From the NCBI GenBank assembly GCA_019425045.1, contig JAHYYI010000006.1, positions 2,542-66,541 on the forward strand: a DNA stretch of 64,000 bases, read 5' to 3'. The notes beneath the pieces are model-generated. The model was given only the letters and a program-made list of their open reading frames with translations, was not told the origin of the DNA and made no database searches. Each line of letters starts with the position of its first letter. The first letter of the stretch is position 1. Made by a program: the position numbers and the translations under genes. Shown here piece by piece: positions 42,857 through 51,989 of the stretch. Source of the DNA: Collinsella sp. (GTDB taxonomy: Bacteria; Actinomycetota; Coriobacteriia; Coriobacteriales; Coriobacteriaceae).

Positions 42857-44560
42857 TTAACGAGCTGCAGACTCGAGCAGCGCCTTGACCTCGGCGGCGG
42901 TGTTGCAGGCAAGCGCCTTCTCGGCGAGCTCGTCGCACTCGGCCTTGGTCCACTGGCTGATGGTCTTGCGGGCGCGCAGGATGGACGGAGCGCTCATCGA
43001 GAACTCCTCCAGGCCCCAGCTGATCAGCAGCGGCTCGAGCAGCGGATCGGCAGCGGCCTCGCCGCACATACCAACCATGATGCCGGCCTTCACGCCACTC
43101 TCGATGATGTTCTTGAGCGAGCGAAGCACGGCAGGATAGTACACCTGGTACAGGTTGGAGATGGTGTCGTTGCCACGGTCGGCGCACATAGTGTAGCCGA
43201 TCAGGTCATTGGTGCCGATGGAGAAGAAGTCGGCGACCTTGGCCAGGCGGTCAGCGAGCAGCGAAGCGGCGGGCGTCTCGACCATAATGCCGACCTCGAT
43301 GTTCTCATTGAACTTGCGGCCCTCTTCGGTCAGCTCGGCCTTGCACTGCTCGACGAGCTCCTTGACAGCCAAGACCTCCTCGACGCAGGTGACGAGCGGG
43401 ATCATGATCTTGACGTCACCGAAGGCGCTAGCGCGCAGCAGAGCGCGGAGCTGGACCTTGTACTGGTCGGGATTGGCCAGGCAGTAACGCACGGCGCGGA
43501 AGCCCATGAAGGGGTTGTCTTCCTTGACCATATGCAGATACGGAATCTCCTTGTCGCCACCCACATCGAGCGTGCGGATGATGACCGGAGCACCCTTGAG
43601 CGCGCTGGCGACCTTACGGTAGGCGTTGAACTGCTCCTCCTCGGAAGGAAGCTCAGCAGAGTCCATGAACAGGAACTCGGAGCGGAACAGGCCGATGGCC
43701 TCGGCGTCGTGATCGAGCGCGTTGGGCACGTCATCGGGGTTACCGATGTTGCAGGCGATGATCTTCTTGATGCCATCGGCAGTCACGGACGGCTTGCCAC
43801 GGAAGGCCTCGAGGGCCGCCTTCTCGGCAGCGAAGGCCTCGGCCTTGGCGGTATAGGCAGCGAGCGTCTCCTCGTCGGGATCGGCCTCGACGATACCCTT
43901 GCCACCGTCGACGACAACGGTCATACCGTTGCGCAGCGCGGTGCAGCTGTTGGAAACCGAAAGGACAGCCGGGATCTCGAGGGCGCGCGCGATGATCGCG
44001 GAGTGCGACGTGCGGCCACCGGTCTCGGTGACGATGCCGGCAACGTGGGCCTTATCGATCGTGGCGGTCATGGACGGCGTGAGGTCGTGCACGACAACGA
44101 CGGTGTTCTCGGGCAGGACGGAAAGGTCGACGACCTCCTTGCCCAGCAGCTCGGCCAGAATACCGGTGCGGATGTCGGCGATGTCGGCCGCGCGCAGACG
44201 GAACATCTCGTCGTCCATGGACAGGAACATGTTCTCAAACATGGTCGAGGTGTCCATGAGCGCCTGCTCGGCGCAGGTACCGCCGTCAATGGCGGCGTTG
44301 ATGGCGTCAGTCATGCCCGGGTCCTGAGCCAGGACAATGTGTCCGCTCATGATCTCGGCCTCGGCCTCGCCCACCGTCTCCTTCATATGGTCGGCCTGAG
44401 CCTGGGTCTTCTCGCAGAAGACCGAAAGAGCGGACTGATAGCGCTCCTTCTCTGCTGCCGAATCAGCAACCTCGTGCGGCTCAAACGTCAAGTCGGGATC
44501 GACGGCGACCATGACGGTGCCGATACCGATGCCCTCGGAAGCGTTGACTCCCTGATACAT
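42857..44560 (-). CDS. ptsI: PTS enzyme I (phosphoenolpyruvate-protein phosphotransferase)
   Basis: Moves phosphate from phosphoenolpyruvate to HPr. The 567-residue protein has the phospho-His in ETGGRTSHSAIIAR, the PEP-binding GLFRSEFLFMD with LPSEEEQF, TLDVGGDKEIPYL, PFMGFRAVRYCL, and the C-terminal GTNDLIGYTMCADRGND with the catalytic Cys in VGMCGEAAADPLL. The ATG at 44560 has GAGAGGA about 6 bases upstream; two earlier in-frame ATGs are less well placed. It follows ptsH after a possible terminator. Confidence 0.97.
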   Translation of the reverse strand: MYQGVNASEGIGIGTVMVAVDPDLTFEPHEVADSAAEKERYQSALSVFCEKTQAQADHMKETVGEAEAEIMSGHIVLAQDPGMTDAINAAIDGGTCAEQALMDTSTMFENMFLSMDDEMFRLRAADIADIRTGILAELLGKEVVDLSVLPENTVVVVHDLTPSMTATIDKAHVAGIVTETGGRTSHSAIIARALEIPAVLSVSNSCTALRNGMTVVVDGGKGIVEADPDEETLAAYTAKAEAFAAEKAALEAFRGKPSVTADGIKKIIACNIGNPDDVPNALDHDAEAIGLFRSEFLFMDSAELPSEEEQFNAYRKVASALKGAPVIIRTLDVGGDKEIPYLHMVKEDNPFMGFRAVRYCLANPDQYKVQLRALLRASAFGDVKIMIPLVTCVEEVLAVKELVEQCKAELTEEGRKFNENIEVGIMVETPAASLLADRLAKVADFFSIGTNDLIGYTMCADRGNDTISNLYQVYYPAVLRSLKNIIESGVKAGIMVGMCGEAAADPLLEPLLISWGLEEFSMSAPSILRARKTISQWTKAECDELAEKALACNTAAEVKALLESAAR

Positions 44561-44610
44561 TCCCATTCCTCTCTCCGTGTCATGTGATAAAGCGTTTTGC
44601 CATATCCATG

Positions 44611-44648
44611 ACAAAAGAGCGCAGCTACCTTACAACAGGTCACTGCGC
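44611..44648 (-). terminator. Possible terminator between ptsH and ptsI
   Basis: A 6-bp outer stem (44619-44624 with 44643-44648), extended by an inner ACCT/AGGT pairing, is followed on the minus strand by CTCTTTTGTC. It may reduce ptsI expression relative to ptsH. Confidence 0.5.
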
Positions 44649-44693
44649 CCCCAAATATGAACTTAGTTGTTCAACATGCGACCCGTTTGAGTT

Positions 44694-44957
44694 CTACTCG
44701 CCAAGACCGCTCTTGATGAGCTCGATGGCAGCAGCCAGAGCCTCGGCCTCGTCGGCGCCGTCGCACTTGACCTCGACCTCAGTACCGCAGGGGATACCAG
44801 CAGCCATGAGGGCCATCGGGGACTTGCCGTTGACCTCCTTCTCGGGGGTGACGACCGTCACGTCACAGGCGTACTTGCCCATGGTGGAGGCGAACAGACC
44901 AGCCGGACGCATGTGCAGACCCTGAGGATTAACGAGGGTAGCCTTCTCAGAAACCAT
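44694..44957 (-). CDS. ptsH: PTS phosphocarrier protein HPr
   Basis: Small phosphate relay between enzyme I and the fructose EII. The 87-residue protein has the active-site His15 in NPQGLHMRPAG and the regulatory Ser46 in NGKSPMALMAAG, the residue phosphorylated by HPr kinase in Gram-positive bacteria. AAGGAG is 6 bases before the ATG at 44957. No HPr kinase gene is in the window. Confidence 0.96.
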   Translation of the reverse strand: MVSEKATLVNPQGLHMRPAGLFASTMGKYACDVTVVTPEKEVNGKSPMALMAAGIPCGTEVEVKCDGADEAEALAAAIELIKSGLGE

Positions 44958-45024
44958 AGTTGACTCCTTTTTGTGTTTAACCCCTGTCATGCATGTGGCA
45001 GGAGTCAGATTCACGACGTTGTTT

Positions 45025-45053
45025 ATATTAACTCACATCAAACGGTTTTTCAT
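45025..45053 (-). promoter_or_regulatory. ptsH: Candidate ptsH promoter
   Basis: On the minus strand ATGAAA (45048-45053) and TAATAT (45025-45030) are spaced by 17 bases, 68 bases before the ptsH start. The -10 is good and the -35 partial. Confidence 0.42.
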
Positions 45054-45094
45054 TATGTTTCGCACGAATTGTTGGACAGATGTCGTTCCTGTAC

Positions 45095-45223
45095 GCTTGC
45101 CTGCCGGGCGGGGCGGTTAAGTTTGCTGCTCTACAGTCCTGCGCAAGACGAAAAGCACATTAAGTGCTTTCCTTTGCGTGCGGAACTCGCGACAAACTTA
45201 ACCGCCCCGCCCGGCAGGCAAGC
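45095..45223 (-). repeat. Structured inverted-repeat element, copy B
   Basis: Outer arms 45095-45125 and 45193-45223 are perfect 31-base reverse complements. The 67-base core, read on the minus strand, contains TCGCGAGTTCCGCACG, CACTTAATGTG and CAGGACTGTAGAGCAG with the same 10- and 14-base spacers as in copy A (6761-6878). The variable parts still pair: GAAAG with CTTTTC here against GGAGGC with GCCTCC in copy A. It lies upstream of the ptsH promoter and downstream of fruA in the 525-base gap 44958-45482, which has no credible gene. Confidence 0.82.
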
Positions 45224-45321
45224 TGCGGAAACTCGGTCGGCTCAGAGCAATATCGTGTGAACGGAATTCTGGCTGAGGATCTGTTCGCGACAAAGACTCA
45301 ATGGGCAGTTCCCTCTATGCC

Positions 45322-45404
45322 CTTCTGGAAGTTGCGGTGAAATAGGGACTGATTTTGCGGTTGAAACGTTTAAACAATCCCTATTTCACCGCACCTTACA
45401 GAAG
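45322..45404. repeat. GTTGCGGTGA repeat, copy 2
   Basis: Thirty-base arms (45322-45351 and 45375-45404) pair with three mismatches around a 23-base loop. The inner 65 bases (45331-45395) align without gaps to 13943-14007. Compared with copy 1 the arms are longer and closer to perfect, so this copy may be younger or under selection. Confidence 0.82.
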
Positions 45405-45410
45405 GGAATG

Positions 45411-45447
45411 AAAAAAGGCGGGGGCTCCGAGTGGAGTCCTCGCCTTT
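45411..45447 (-). terminator. fruA terminator
   Basis: A long stem with internal mismatches (45414-45427 with about 45433-45447) is followed on the minus strand by TTTTTTC, 36 bases after the fruA stop. Confidence 0.85.
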
Positions 45448-45482
45448 GTTACAGGGGGCGATGGTATTCGCGTGTTGCGGGA

Positions 45483-47486
45483 TTAGACCAGACGGGCGTT
45501 GATCGTCTTGGCGATCTCGGCGGCGTCGGTGGAACCCTTGACGGTGGCACGGAAGTCCTCGTCCATGAGCGCCTCGGCGACCTTGGACAGGATCTTGAGG
45601 TGCGTAGTGCCGGCCTGGGCACCGGGGATGAGCAGGGCGATAGCCACGTTGACGGGAGCGCCGTCCATGGTGTCCCAACCGGTCACGCCGGACTCGTCCT
45701 TGACGACGATGACGGCAGCCTCGGTAATGGCGTCGGACTTGGCATGCGGGATGGCGAAGCCCTCCATCATGCCCGTGGTGCCCTCGGACTCGCGGGCCAG
45801 GAAGGCGTTCATCACGGCGTCGGCGTCGCTGGCGATACCGGCCTTGACGGCCTGGTTGGAAACGAAGCTCAGAGCCTCGTCACGAGAAGCGAAGTCCTCG
45901 GCGACAAAGACATTCTCGACCTTCACGAAGTCGGCAGCCTCGGCCTTGGGGGCCTCGACGGCAGCGGCCTTGGGAGCCTCAACCGGCTTGGCTGCAGGAG
46001 TGGCCTTCTGGTTCTTCTCAAAGTCGTACTTCTTGAAGGCCACGAAAAGGATGCCACCGACCACAGCGCCGATGAGGATCGCGAGGACCCAAAGCGGACC
46101 GTTCTCGACAACGGGCAGGACCAGGAAGCCACCGTGAGGCGCCGGATCGTGAACGTTGAACATAATGGTCAGGATCGAAGCGATAGAGGAACCGAGCATC
46201 ATGATGGGCATGACGGGCCAGATGTTCTTGGTCATGAACGGAATGGCGCCCTCGGTGATGTGGGTGCAACCAAGGATGAGGTTGACGACACCGGCGTCGT
46301 GATCCTCCTGGCTGAAGTACTTCTTGCCGACAACGACGGCAAAGGTGGTGATCAGCGGCGGAACGATGCAGGCGGCGGAGACGGCAGCCATGAAGTTGGT
46401 GCCGAAGTTATAGGTATCGGTGCCAACACCGGCGGCCAGAGCCTCGGTGAGCATAGCGGTACCGGTGACGTAAGCAGCCTTGTTGACCGGGCCGCCCATG
46501 TCAAAGGCGCACATGCAGCCAATGGCAAGACCCAGGACAACGGCGCCAGAGGCGGACAGGCCCTTGAGGAAGTCCATCATGGCGGTGTTGATGGCAGCCA
46601 TGGGGCCGGAAATGCCGAGCATGACCAGGCCGACGATAGCCGTCGAGAACAGCGGGTACAGGAAGATAGCCTTGAGGCCGTCCAGATTCTTGGGCAGACC
46701 GGCAAAGACCTTCTCGAGCAGCAAGATGACATAGCCGGCAAGGAAGCCGCCGACGATGCCGCCCAGGAAGCCGAAGCCCACGCCGGCGCCACCGGCATCG
46801 ATCATGCCGGTCTCGGCGTTAACAGGCAGGCCCTGGATGGCGATCATACCGGCAACAAAGCCGGGGACGAGCGCCGGGCGCTTGCCGATGGATTCGGCGA
46901 TGTAGGCGGAAAGCACCGGAACCATAAGGTTCATGGCGATGCCGCCGATGATCTTGAGCATCGCAGCAAAGCTGTTGTAGTCAGACGCCGTCGAATCGAA
47001 GGACGTAATGCCCCACAGGAACGAGACAGCGGTCAGAACACCACCAGCAACAACGAAGACCAGCATGTGGCTGACGCCGTTCATGAGGTGCTTGTAGATG
47101 ACGTGGCCGATGGACTCCTTCTCCTCGACCTCATCCTCGACATCGGCAGCGGCTGCAACCGTGCTGTCGCCCTTGGCGGCGAGCGCGCGGTCAATCAGCT
47201 TACCGGCGGCCTCAACGGACAGGGCCTTGGAAACACCAACGGAAACCATGGGCTTACCGGCGAAACGCTCAGCCTGGACATCCTTGTCGGCTGCGACGAC
47301 GACGGCCTTGGCACCAGCGATCTCACTCTTGGTGAGCTCGTTCTCGACACCGACCTGGCCATGAGTCTCGACCTTAATGGTCAGACCGCGCTCGGCAGCT
47401 GCCTTCTCCAGCGCCTCCTTCGCCATGAAGGTGTGCGCAATGCCGGTCGGGCAACCGGTCGCGGCGATGATGTCAAACTTAGCCAT
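45483..47486 (-). CDS. fruA: Fructose PTS enzyme II, domain order B-C-A
   Basis: Imports and phosphorylates fructose to fructose 1-phosphate. The 667-residue protein has an EIIB domain with active Cys12 (ATGCPTGIAHTFMA), an EIIC membrane domain with about eight to ten segments (about 130-480, including GGPVNKAAYVTG and CTHITEGAIPF), an Ala/Pro/Lys linker, and an EIIA domain with the phospho-His in GFAIPHAKSDA. Many homologues place EIIA first, so this order is a variant. AAGGAGG precedes the ATG at 47486. It is divergent from the RpiR gene. Confidence 0.95.
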   Translation of the reverse strand: MAKFDIIAATGCPTGIAHTFMAKEALEKAAAERGLTIKVETHGQVGVENELTKSEIAGAKAVVVAADKDVQAERFAGKPMVSVGVSKALSVEAAGKLIDRALAAKGDSTVAAAADVEDEVEEKESIGHVIYKHLMNGVSHMLVFVVAGGVLTAVSFLWGITSFDSTASDYNSFAAMLKIIGGIAMNLMVPVLSAYIAESIGKRPALVPGFVAGMIAIQGLPVNAETGMIDAGGAGVGFGFLGGIVGGFLAGYVILLLEKVFAGLPKNLDGLKAIFLYPLFSTAIVGLVMLGISGPMAAINTAMMDFLKGLSASGAVVLGLAIGCMCAFDMGGPVNKAAYVTGTAMLTEALAAGVGTDTYNFGTNFMAAVSAACIVPPLITTFAVVVGKKYFSQEDHDAGVVNLILGCTHITEGAIPFMTKNIWPVMPIMMLGSSIASILTIMFNVHDPAPHGGFLVLPVVENGPLWVLAILIGAVVGGILFVAFKKYDFEKNQKATPAAKPVEAPKAAAVEAPKAEAADFVKVENVFVAEDFASRDEALSFVSNQAVKAGIASDADAVMNAFLARESEGTTGMMEGFAIPHAKSDAITEAAVIVVKDESGVTGWDTMDGAPVNVAIALLIPGAQAGTTHLKILSKVAEALMDEDFRATVKGSTDAAEIAKTINARLV

Positions 47487-47613
47487 GTGTCCCTCCTTCT
47501 TGAGTACAGCGCCCGCGGGCGCTCCCCTACACGCGCTTCGATGCGCGTTTTTCCACAACTGAAAGATACCAACCTACCGTCCGCGTGAGAAGAGCTAAGG
47601 TGCAAATCTCCGG

Positions 47614-47658
47614 TGAAAGGTTCTTTCATAACCGTAAACGGTAAGTGAAAGTTTACCA
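47614..47658. promoter_or_regulatory. Candidate RpiR operator region between fruA and rpiR
   Basis: A perfect palindrome TGAAAGGTTCTTTCA (47614-47628) is followed by ACCGTAAACGGT and by GGTAAGTGAAAGTTTACC, each with dyad symmetry. TGAAAG half-sites recur before the first fruK (near 41690). Their clustering between a sugar-responsive regulator and its likely target suggests operators, but the site for this regulator is not known. Confidence 0.42.
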
Positions 47659-47758
47659 TCAACACTTGAAACGGCAAGGTGTATCTTGTAATTGAAAATG
47701 CCCGTATACTATGGCATTGCAAATCAAGCTAGTTTTTCATGCCAACCAGGAGCCATCC

Positions 47759-48616
47759 ATGACCGATAGTAGCAAGAGCGCACTTTCCCTCATTAGCACC
47801 CATCAGGGATACAGCGAGTCCGAGCAGCGCATTGTCGACTATATATTGGAGCACCAGTCCGAGGCGCCACGCCTCACGGCCGCTCAGCTCTCGCGCGCCG
47901 CCGCCACGTCCGAGGCGACCGTTTCGCGCTTCTGCCGCAAGCTTGGCTTTGGTAGCTTCCGCAGCTTTCAGTTTTCGTTGGCGAGGGATTTGGAAAGCCA
48001 GCGTAACGAGGGCCTGACTGACGAGGTCTCGCTCGACAATATGGAGCAGAGCCTCAAGAATATCCTGGCTGCCAAGGTGAGCGAGCTTAATGCGACCATC
48101 GACGGGATCGACCACGATACGCTGGCGGCTGTTGTGCATGCCCTTAAGCATGCAGGGGTTATTGAGTTTGCAGCTGTGGGCAATACGAACGCGGTCGCGC
48201 TCGATGCGACGTTTAAGTTTTCGCAGCTGGGCCTGCGCTGCATGGCGAGCACCATTAGCGAGACATCAATCGGCTTTGCGCTCACGTTACGCCCGGGTGA
48301 CGTCATCGTGCTTATCTCAAACTCCGGCAAATCGCGCCGATTGAATCGCATGGCAAAAGCGGCTCGCAACTGCGGCGCAACCGTAGTCGTCATCAGCAGT
48401 GACAGCAAATCCCCACTCGCGCGCCTGGCAGACTACACTTTTAATACCGTCAACCACGAAGCGCTGCTGACGACAGGCGACTTTGCGTTCTCTAAGATCA
48501 GCGCTACGATGATCATCGAAGTCATCTACAACTTCCTGCTGCCCGAGATTGAAGACGCCCGCGAGCATATCAGCTACTACGAGGAGCTCATCCAGCCGGA
48601 CAAGGTCGTTGAGTAA
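47759..48616 (+). CDS. MurR/RpiR-family transcriptional regulator
   Basis: The 285-residue protein has an N-terminal helix-turn-helix of the RpiR type (LTAAQLSRAAATSEATVSRF, then CRKLGFGSFRSFQFSLA) and a C-terminal SIS sugar-phosphate-binding domain (VGNTNAVALDATFKFSQLG; VIVLISNSGKSRRLN). AGGAG is 6 bases before the ATG at 47759. Divergent from fruA, it probably senses a sugar phosphate such as fructose 1-phosphate and controls the fructose genes; that assignment is inferred from position. Confidence 0.9.
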   Translation: MTDSSKSALSLISTHQGYSESEQRIVDYILEHQSEAPRLTAAQLSRAAATSEATVSRFCRKLGFGSFRSFQFSLARDLESQRNEGLTDEVSLDNMEQSLKNILAAKVSELNATIDGIDHDTLAAVVHALKHAGVIEFAAVGNTNAVALDATFKFSQLGLRCMASTISETSIGFALTLRPGDVIVLISNSGKSRRLNRMAKAARNCGATVVVISSDSKSPLARLADYTFNTVNHEALLTTGDFAFSKISATMIIEVIYNFLLPEIEDAREHISYYEELIQPDKVVE

Positions 48617-48624
48617 AACGCGTA

Positions 48625-48657
48625 GTGGGACAAAAATTTCAGTCTATTTTGTCCCAC
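48625..48657. terminator. Bidirectional terminator-like palindrome between rpiR and recN
   Basis: An 11-bp stem (48625-48635 with 48647-48657) made of GTGGGACAAAA and TTTTGTCCCAC lies between convergent genes and carries a T-run for either strand. The 31-base core has the same layout as each arm of the repeat at 3379-3480. Confidence 0.75.
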
Positions 48658-48675
48658 CAACACCGCTGATACGAT

Positions 48676-50304
48676 CTAGCCTCGAGCTTCTTCAAGCATC
48701 TGTTTGGCGTGCGCCAGGCTTGCCTCGGACTGATCGCCGCTCAACATGCGGGCGATCTCGGCGGTACGCGCTTCGCCGGTTACCTCGTCCAAATGCGTCT
48801 GGGGAACATCGCCCGGTTCCTTACTGACAACATAATGCTTGTCGGCCATGACGGCGACCTGCGCCAAGTGGGTTACGACAATCACCTGATGCGTAGCGGC
48901 GAGATCTGCCAGCACGCCCGCGAGCGCACGCGCCGTGGAGCCACCGACACCAGCATCGACCTCGTCAAACACCAGCGTATCGACACCGTCCGCGTTACCG
49001 AGGACAACCTTGCTTGCCAGCATGACGCGGCTGAGCTCGCCGCCCGACGCAATGCGGCGCAGGGGGCGTGGCGTCAAGCCGGCACCGCTGCGGTATAGCA
49101 GCTCGTAACTCGAAGGACCAACCGGCGTCCACTCAGCACGGGGAAGATCGCGCGACTCCCAGACGAGCTCGGCACTACCCATCTCCAGGCGAGCCATCTG
49201 GCGGCCAACCTCGTGACAGAAGCGCGGGGCCGCCGTATTGCGAGCGCGCTTAAGCGCCTTGGCGGCAGCAAACAGTTCGTGCTCCGCCGCGCCAAGCGCT
49301 TCACGCGCCATTTTGATCTGTTCATCGCCATTATCAACCAGCGAAAGCAGCTCTTGCGAGCGATCACGCATGGCAAAAACATCGTCCATGGTCGGACCCC
49401 ACTGACGCAGCAGGCCCTTGAGGTCGGAATACCGCTCGCGCATGCGAGCGAGCTCGCGCGGGTCGAAGGCGACCCCATCGCGATAGGCGCGCAGCTCGTT
49501 GGCACAATCCTCAAGCGAGATGCAGGCATCCGAAAGCGTCTCGGCAATGTCGCCCAGTTTGCGATCGACGGTAGCCATTCGGGAAAGCTCTGCCACGGCG
49601 CTGTTCACGGCATCGAGCGCTCCCCCTTCGGCGGCAAGCGATGCATGGGCATCGTTAGCTGTGGCAACCAGTACCTCGGCATGTTCGGAGCGCGGCAGCA
49701 ATTCCTCGAGTTCCTCATACTCGCCCGGCTTAGGGTCGACCTCGCCGATGCGCTCGAGGGCAAAGCGCGCCTCCTCGACACGACTCCCCTGCGCACGCGA
49801 GGCCTCCTCAACGCGACGGACCTCCTTGGCAGCCGCGCGCGAGGCTTTAAAGCAAGTACGGTAGTGCTCGAGTGCCTCGAGCGCAGAGCGCCCCGCCCAG
49901 GCATCGACCATGGCAACGTGATGCGCCGGGTCGAGGAGGCGCTGGTGCTCGTGCTGACCGCACAGATCCATCATCACGCCGACGCGCTCCGAAAGCTCGC
50001 GCACGCTGGCGATGCGGCCGTCAATCCTCACGCGGCTGCGGCCCTCGGCAGAAAGGCTGCGCTGGACCGTGAAGCCCTCCGTGTCGTGCGGGCCGTCAAA
50101 CAGGCGTGCCTCGACGCTCGCCAGCGCCTCGCCCTCGCGCACCGTCGACGAATCCGCACGCTCGCCCAAAATAAGCTTAAGGGCCGAGAGCAGCGCGGTC
50201 TTGCCGGCGCCGGTCTCGCCTGTCAGGACAGTCAGGCCGGCACTCGGCACCAGCGTCGCCTCACGAATGAGTGCAATGTTAGAAACCTGCAGCTCATCGA
50301 TCAT
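48676..50304 (-). CDS. recN: DNA repair protein RecN
   Basis: SMC-like ATPase acting in double-strand break repair. The 542-residue protein has Walker A GETGAGKT (29-36), DLCGQHEHQRLL, a central coiled-coil region (about 150-350), the signature RIASGGELSRVMLA, and Walker B LVFDEVDAGVGG. Length is normal. It overlaps nadK by 11 bases and is the last gene of the pepP-to-recN run. Confidence 0.96.
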   Translation of the reverse strand: MIDELQVSNIALIREATLVPSAGLTVLTGETGAGKTALLSALKLILGERADSSTVREGEALASVEARLFDGPHDTEGFTVQRSLSAEGRSRVRIDGRIASVRELSERVGVMMDLCGQHEHQRLLDPAHHVAMVDAWAGRSALEALEHYRTCFKASRAAAKEVRRVEEASRAQGSRVEEARFALERIGEVDPKPGEYEELEELLPRSEHAEVLVATANDAHASLAAEGGALDAVNSAVAELSRMATVDRKLGDIAETLSDACISLEDCANELRAYRDGVAFDPRELARMRERYSDLKGLLRQWGPTMDDVFAMRDRSQELLSLVDNGDEQIKMAREALGAAEHELFAAAKALKRARNTAAPRFCHEVGRQMARLEMGSAELVWESRDLPRAEWTPVGPSSYELLYRSGAGLTPRPLRRIASGGELSRVMLASKVVLGNADGVDTLVFDEVDAGVGGSTARALAGVLADLAATHQVIVVTHLAQVAVMADKHYVVSKEPGDVPQTHLDEVTGEARTAEIARMLSGDQSEASLAHAKQMLEEARG

Positions 50305-51154
50305 GACGGACTCCGTAGAATACGCGGCTCACCGAGTTGTAAAAACTCTCGGGGCCGTAGTCGAGCAGCAGCACATCGCCTGGGCCTCGGCGCACGGCCA
50401 CGCTCTCGACCGTGCCGTCGCAGGTAATAAACTGTCCATCGATAGCGATCGCCGGAACGCTCGGGCGATCATCGGACATAAAGATTTCGACGACATCACT
50501 CGGCGAAGTCAAGAAGGCACGGGCCTGAATGGTGTGCGGCGCAATGGGTACGCAGACCATACCCGTATAGTCGGGGCTCACAATGGGGCCACCGGCACTG
50601 AGCGCGTACCCCGTAGAACCAGTCGCCGTGGACACGACCACGCCGTCGCCACGCAGTCGATCGATATGGTGGCCCGACACCGTGATGTCGAACTCAACCA
50701 TATCGGACAGGGGGCCGCGCGTGAGCGCCATGTCGTTGAGGGCGAACGTGCGCACGACATCCTTCGTGCCATCGTCGCGCACGGACACGATATCCGCGGC
50801 GATGGTGGCGCGACGGCTCACGTGCAGCTCGCCGGAAAGGGCGTCGCTCACGACCTGCAGAATGTCGCGCTCCTCGGGGCTCGCAGCAGTTAAAAAGCCC
50901 AGGTGACCATAGGAAAGACCGAGGATAGGAATCTCGCGATGGTTGAGGATGCGGGCAGCGCGCAGCAACGTACCGTCGCCGCCGAGCGTAATGACCAGAT
51001 CGGAGCCGTCAATATCAGGCGTGCTTTGAATCTTCGATCGCTGGTCGGCAGCCCATGCGACCTCATAGCCCTGGCGCGTCAGCCAAAGCTCGAGCATCAG
51101 GCCGCTCTCAACCGCCTCTTGCTTGTAGTAATTGGGAACCAGAAAGACCTTCAT
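50294..51154 (-). CDS. nadK: NAD kinase
   Basis: Phosphorylates NAD to NADP. The 286-residue protein has GGDGT (58-62) in ITLGGDGTLLRAAR, NDMALTRG, and the Gly-rich TATGSTGYALSAGGPI, all family signatures. Its ATG overlaps the tlyA stop (ATGA). The tlyA-nadK-recN order is common in Gram-positive bacteria. Confidence 0.96.
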   Translation of the reverse strand: MKVFLVPNYYKQEAVESGLMLELWLTRQGYEVAWAADQRSKIQSTPDIDGSDLVITLGGDGTLLRAARILNHREIPILGLSYGHLGFLTAASPEERDILQVVSDALSGELHVSRRATIAADIVSVRDDGTKDVVRTFALNDMALTRGPLSDMVEFDITVSGHHIDRLRGDGVVVSTATGSTGYALSAGGPIVSPDYTGMVCVPIAPHTIQARAFLTSPSDVVEIFMSDDRPSVPAIAIDGQFITCDGTVESVAVRRGPGDVLLLDYGPESFYNSVSRVFYGVRHDR

Positions 51155-51954
51155 AGCGTTGCAGCTTTCTCGCTCAAAACCGATACCTGGAATTGCAGCT
51201 CGTCTTGCGTGCGGTCGCCGGGGTCAAATCTCGTGCCGTACAGGAAAAACTCAACGTTTCCCTTGGCACCATGAATGGGCGACACGCACACATCGACCGG
51301 GAACAGCCCCTTGGCAGCAAAGAGTTCAACTGCCGCAACGAGTGTATCGCGGCGCACGGCGGGATCGGTCACAATGCCGCCCTCACCCACCAGCGCCGCC
51401 GGAGCCTCAAACTGCGGCTTTACAAGCGTGCAGAATGCACCCGTAGGCGCCAGGCACGCCAGCACCGCATCGATAATGTTCGCGATGCTGGTAAACGAGA
51501 CATCACACACAGCCAGGTCGATGGCGCCGGCATAGCCAAGCTCAGGCAGCTGCGTCACGTTTGTGCGCTCATGCAGCGTCACGCGATCGTCCTGACGTAA
51601 CGACCAATCGAACTGGGCGCGACCAACGTCCACCGAGACAACGGTCGCAGCTCCGCGCTTGAGCAGGCAATCGGTAAAGCCGCCGGTAGAGCAGCCCACA
51701 TCCAGACAGGCAAGGCCCGTCGGATTGATACCAAACGTATCAAGCGCGCCTTCGAGCTTAAGACCGCCGCGGCCAACATAGGGAATGCGCCCCTTCACGT
51801 GCAACGGCAGGCCCGGGGTCACCTTAAGGCCCGGCGAAGTCAAGCGCTCGCCGCCACTCGAGACCAAGCCAGCCATAAGAGTGCGAAGGGCATCCGCGCG
51901 ATCGGCGCAGATGCCCTGTGAAATCAGTTCGTCATCAAGACGCACGCGTTTCAT
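51151..51954 (-). CDS. tlyA: TlyA-type rRNA 2'-O-methyltransferase (hemolysin A family)
   Basis: Methylates ribose of cytidines in 16S and/or 23S rRNA. The 267-residue protein has an S4 RNA-binding domain (about 1-60, MKRVRLDDELISQGICADR) and a FtsJ-like methyltransferase domain with YVGRGGLKLEGAL, SAM motif CLDVGCSTGGFTDCLL and TLVKPQFEA. The start is uncertain: an ATG at 51963 is equally possible, as neither has a strong ribosome-binding site. It lies in the xseB-tlyA-nadK-recN order. Confidence 0.92.
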   Translation of the reverse strand: MKRVRLDDELISQGICADRADALRTLMAGLVSSGGERLTSPGLKVTPGLPLHVKGRIPYVGRGGLKLEGALDTFGINPTGLACLDVGCSTGGFTDCLLKRGAATVVSVDVGRAQFDWSLRQDDRVTLHERTNVTQLPELGYAGAIDLAVCDVSFTSIANIIDAVLACLAPTGAFCTLVKPQFEAPAALVGEGGIVTDPAVRRDTLVAAVELFAAKGLFPVDVCVSPIHGAKGNVEFFLYGTRFDPGDRTQDELQFQVSVLSEKAATL

Positions 51955-51989
51955 GAATGCCATCAACCAATCGTATCCGGAGATGCGGC

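Noticed and set aside
45408..47588. A 726-codon open frame on the plus strand opposite fruA.
   Set aside because: It is the antisense of a high-GC gene, rich in Gly, Asp and His with no domain signal; fruA on the minus strand has full family motifs.
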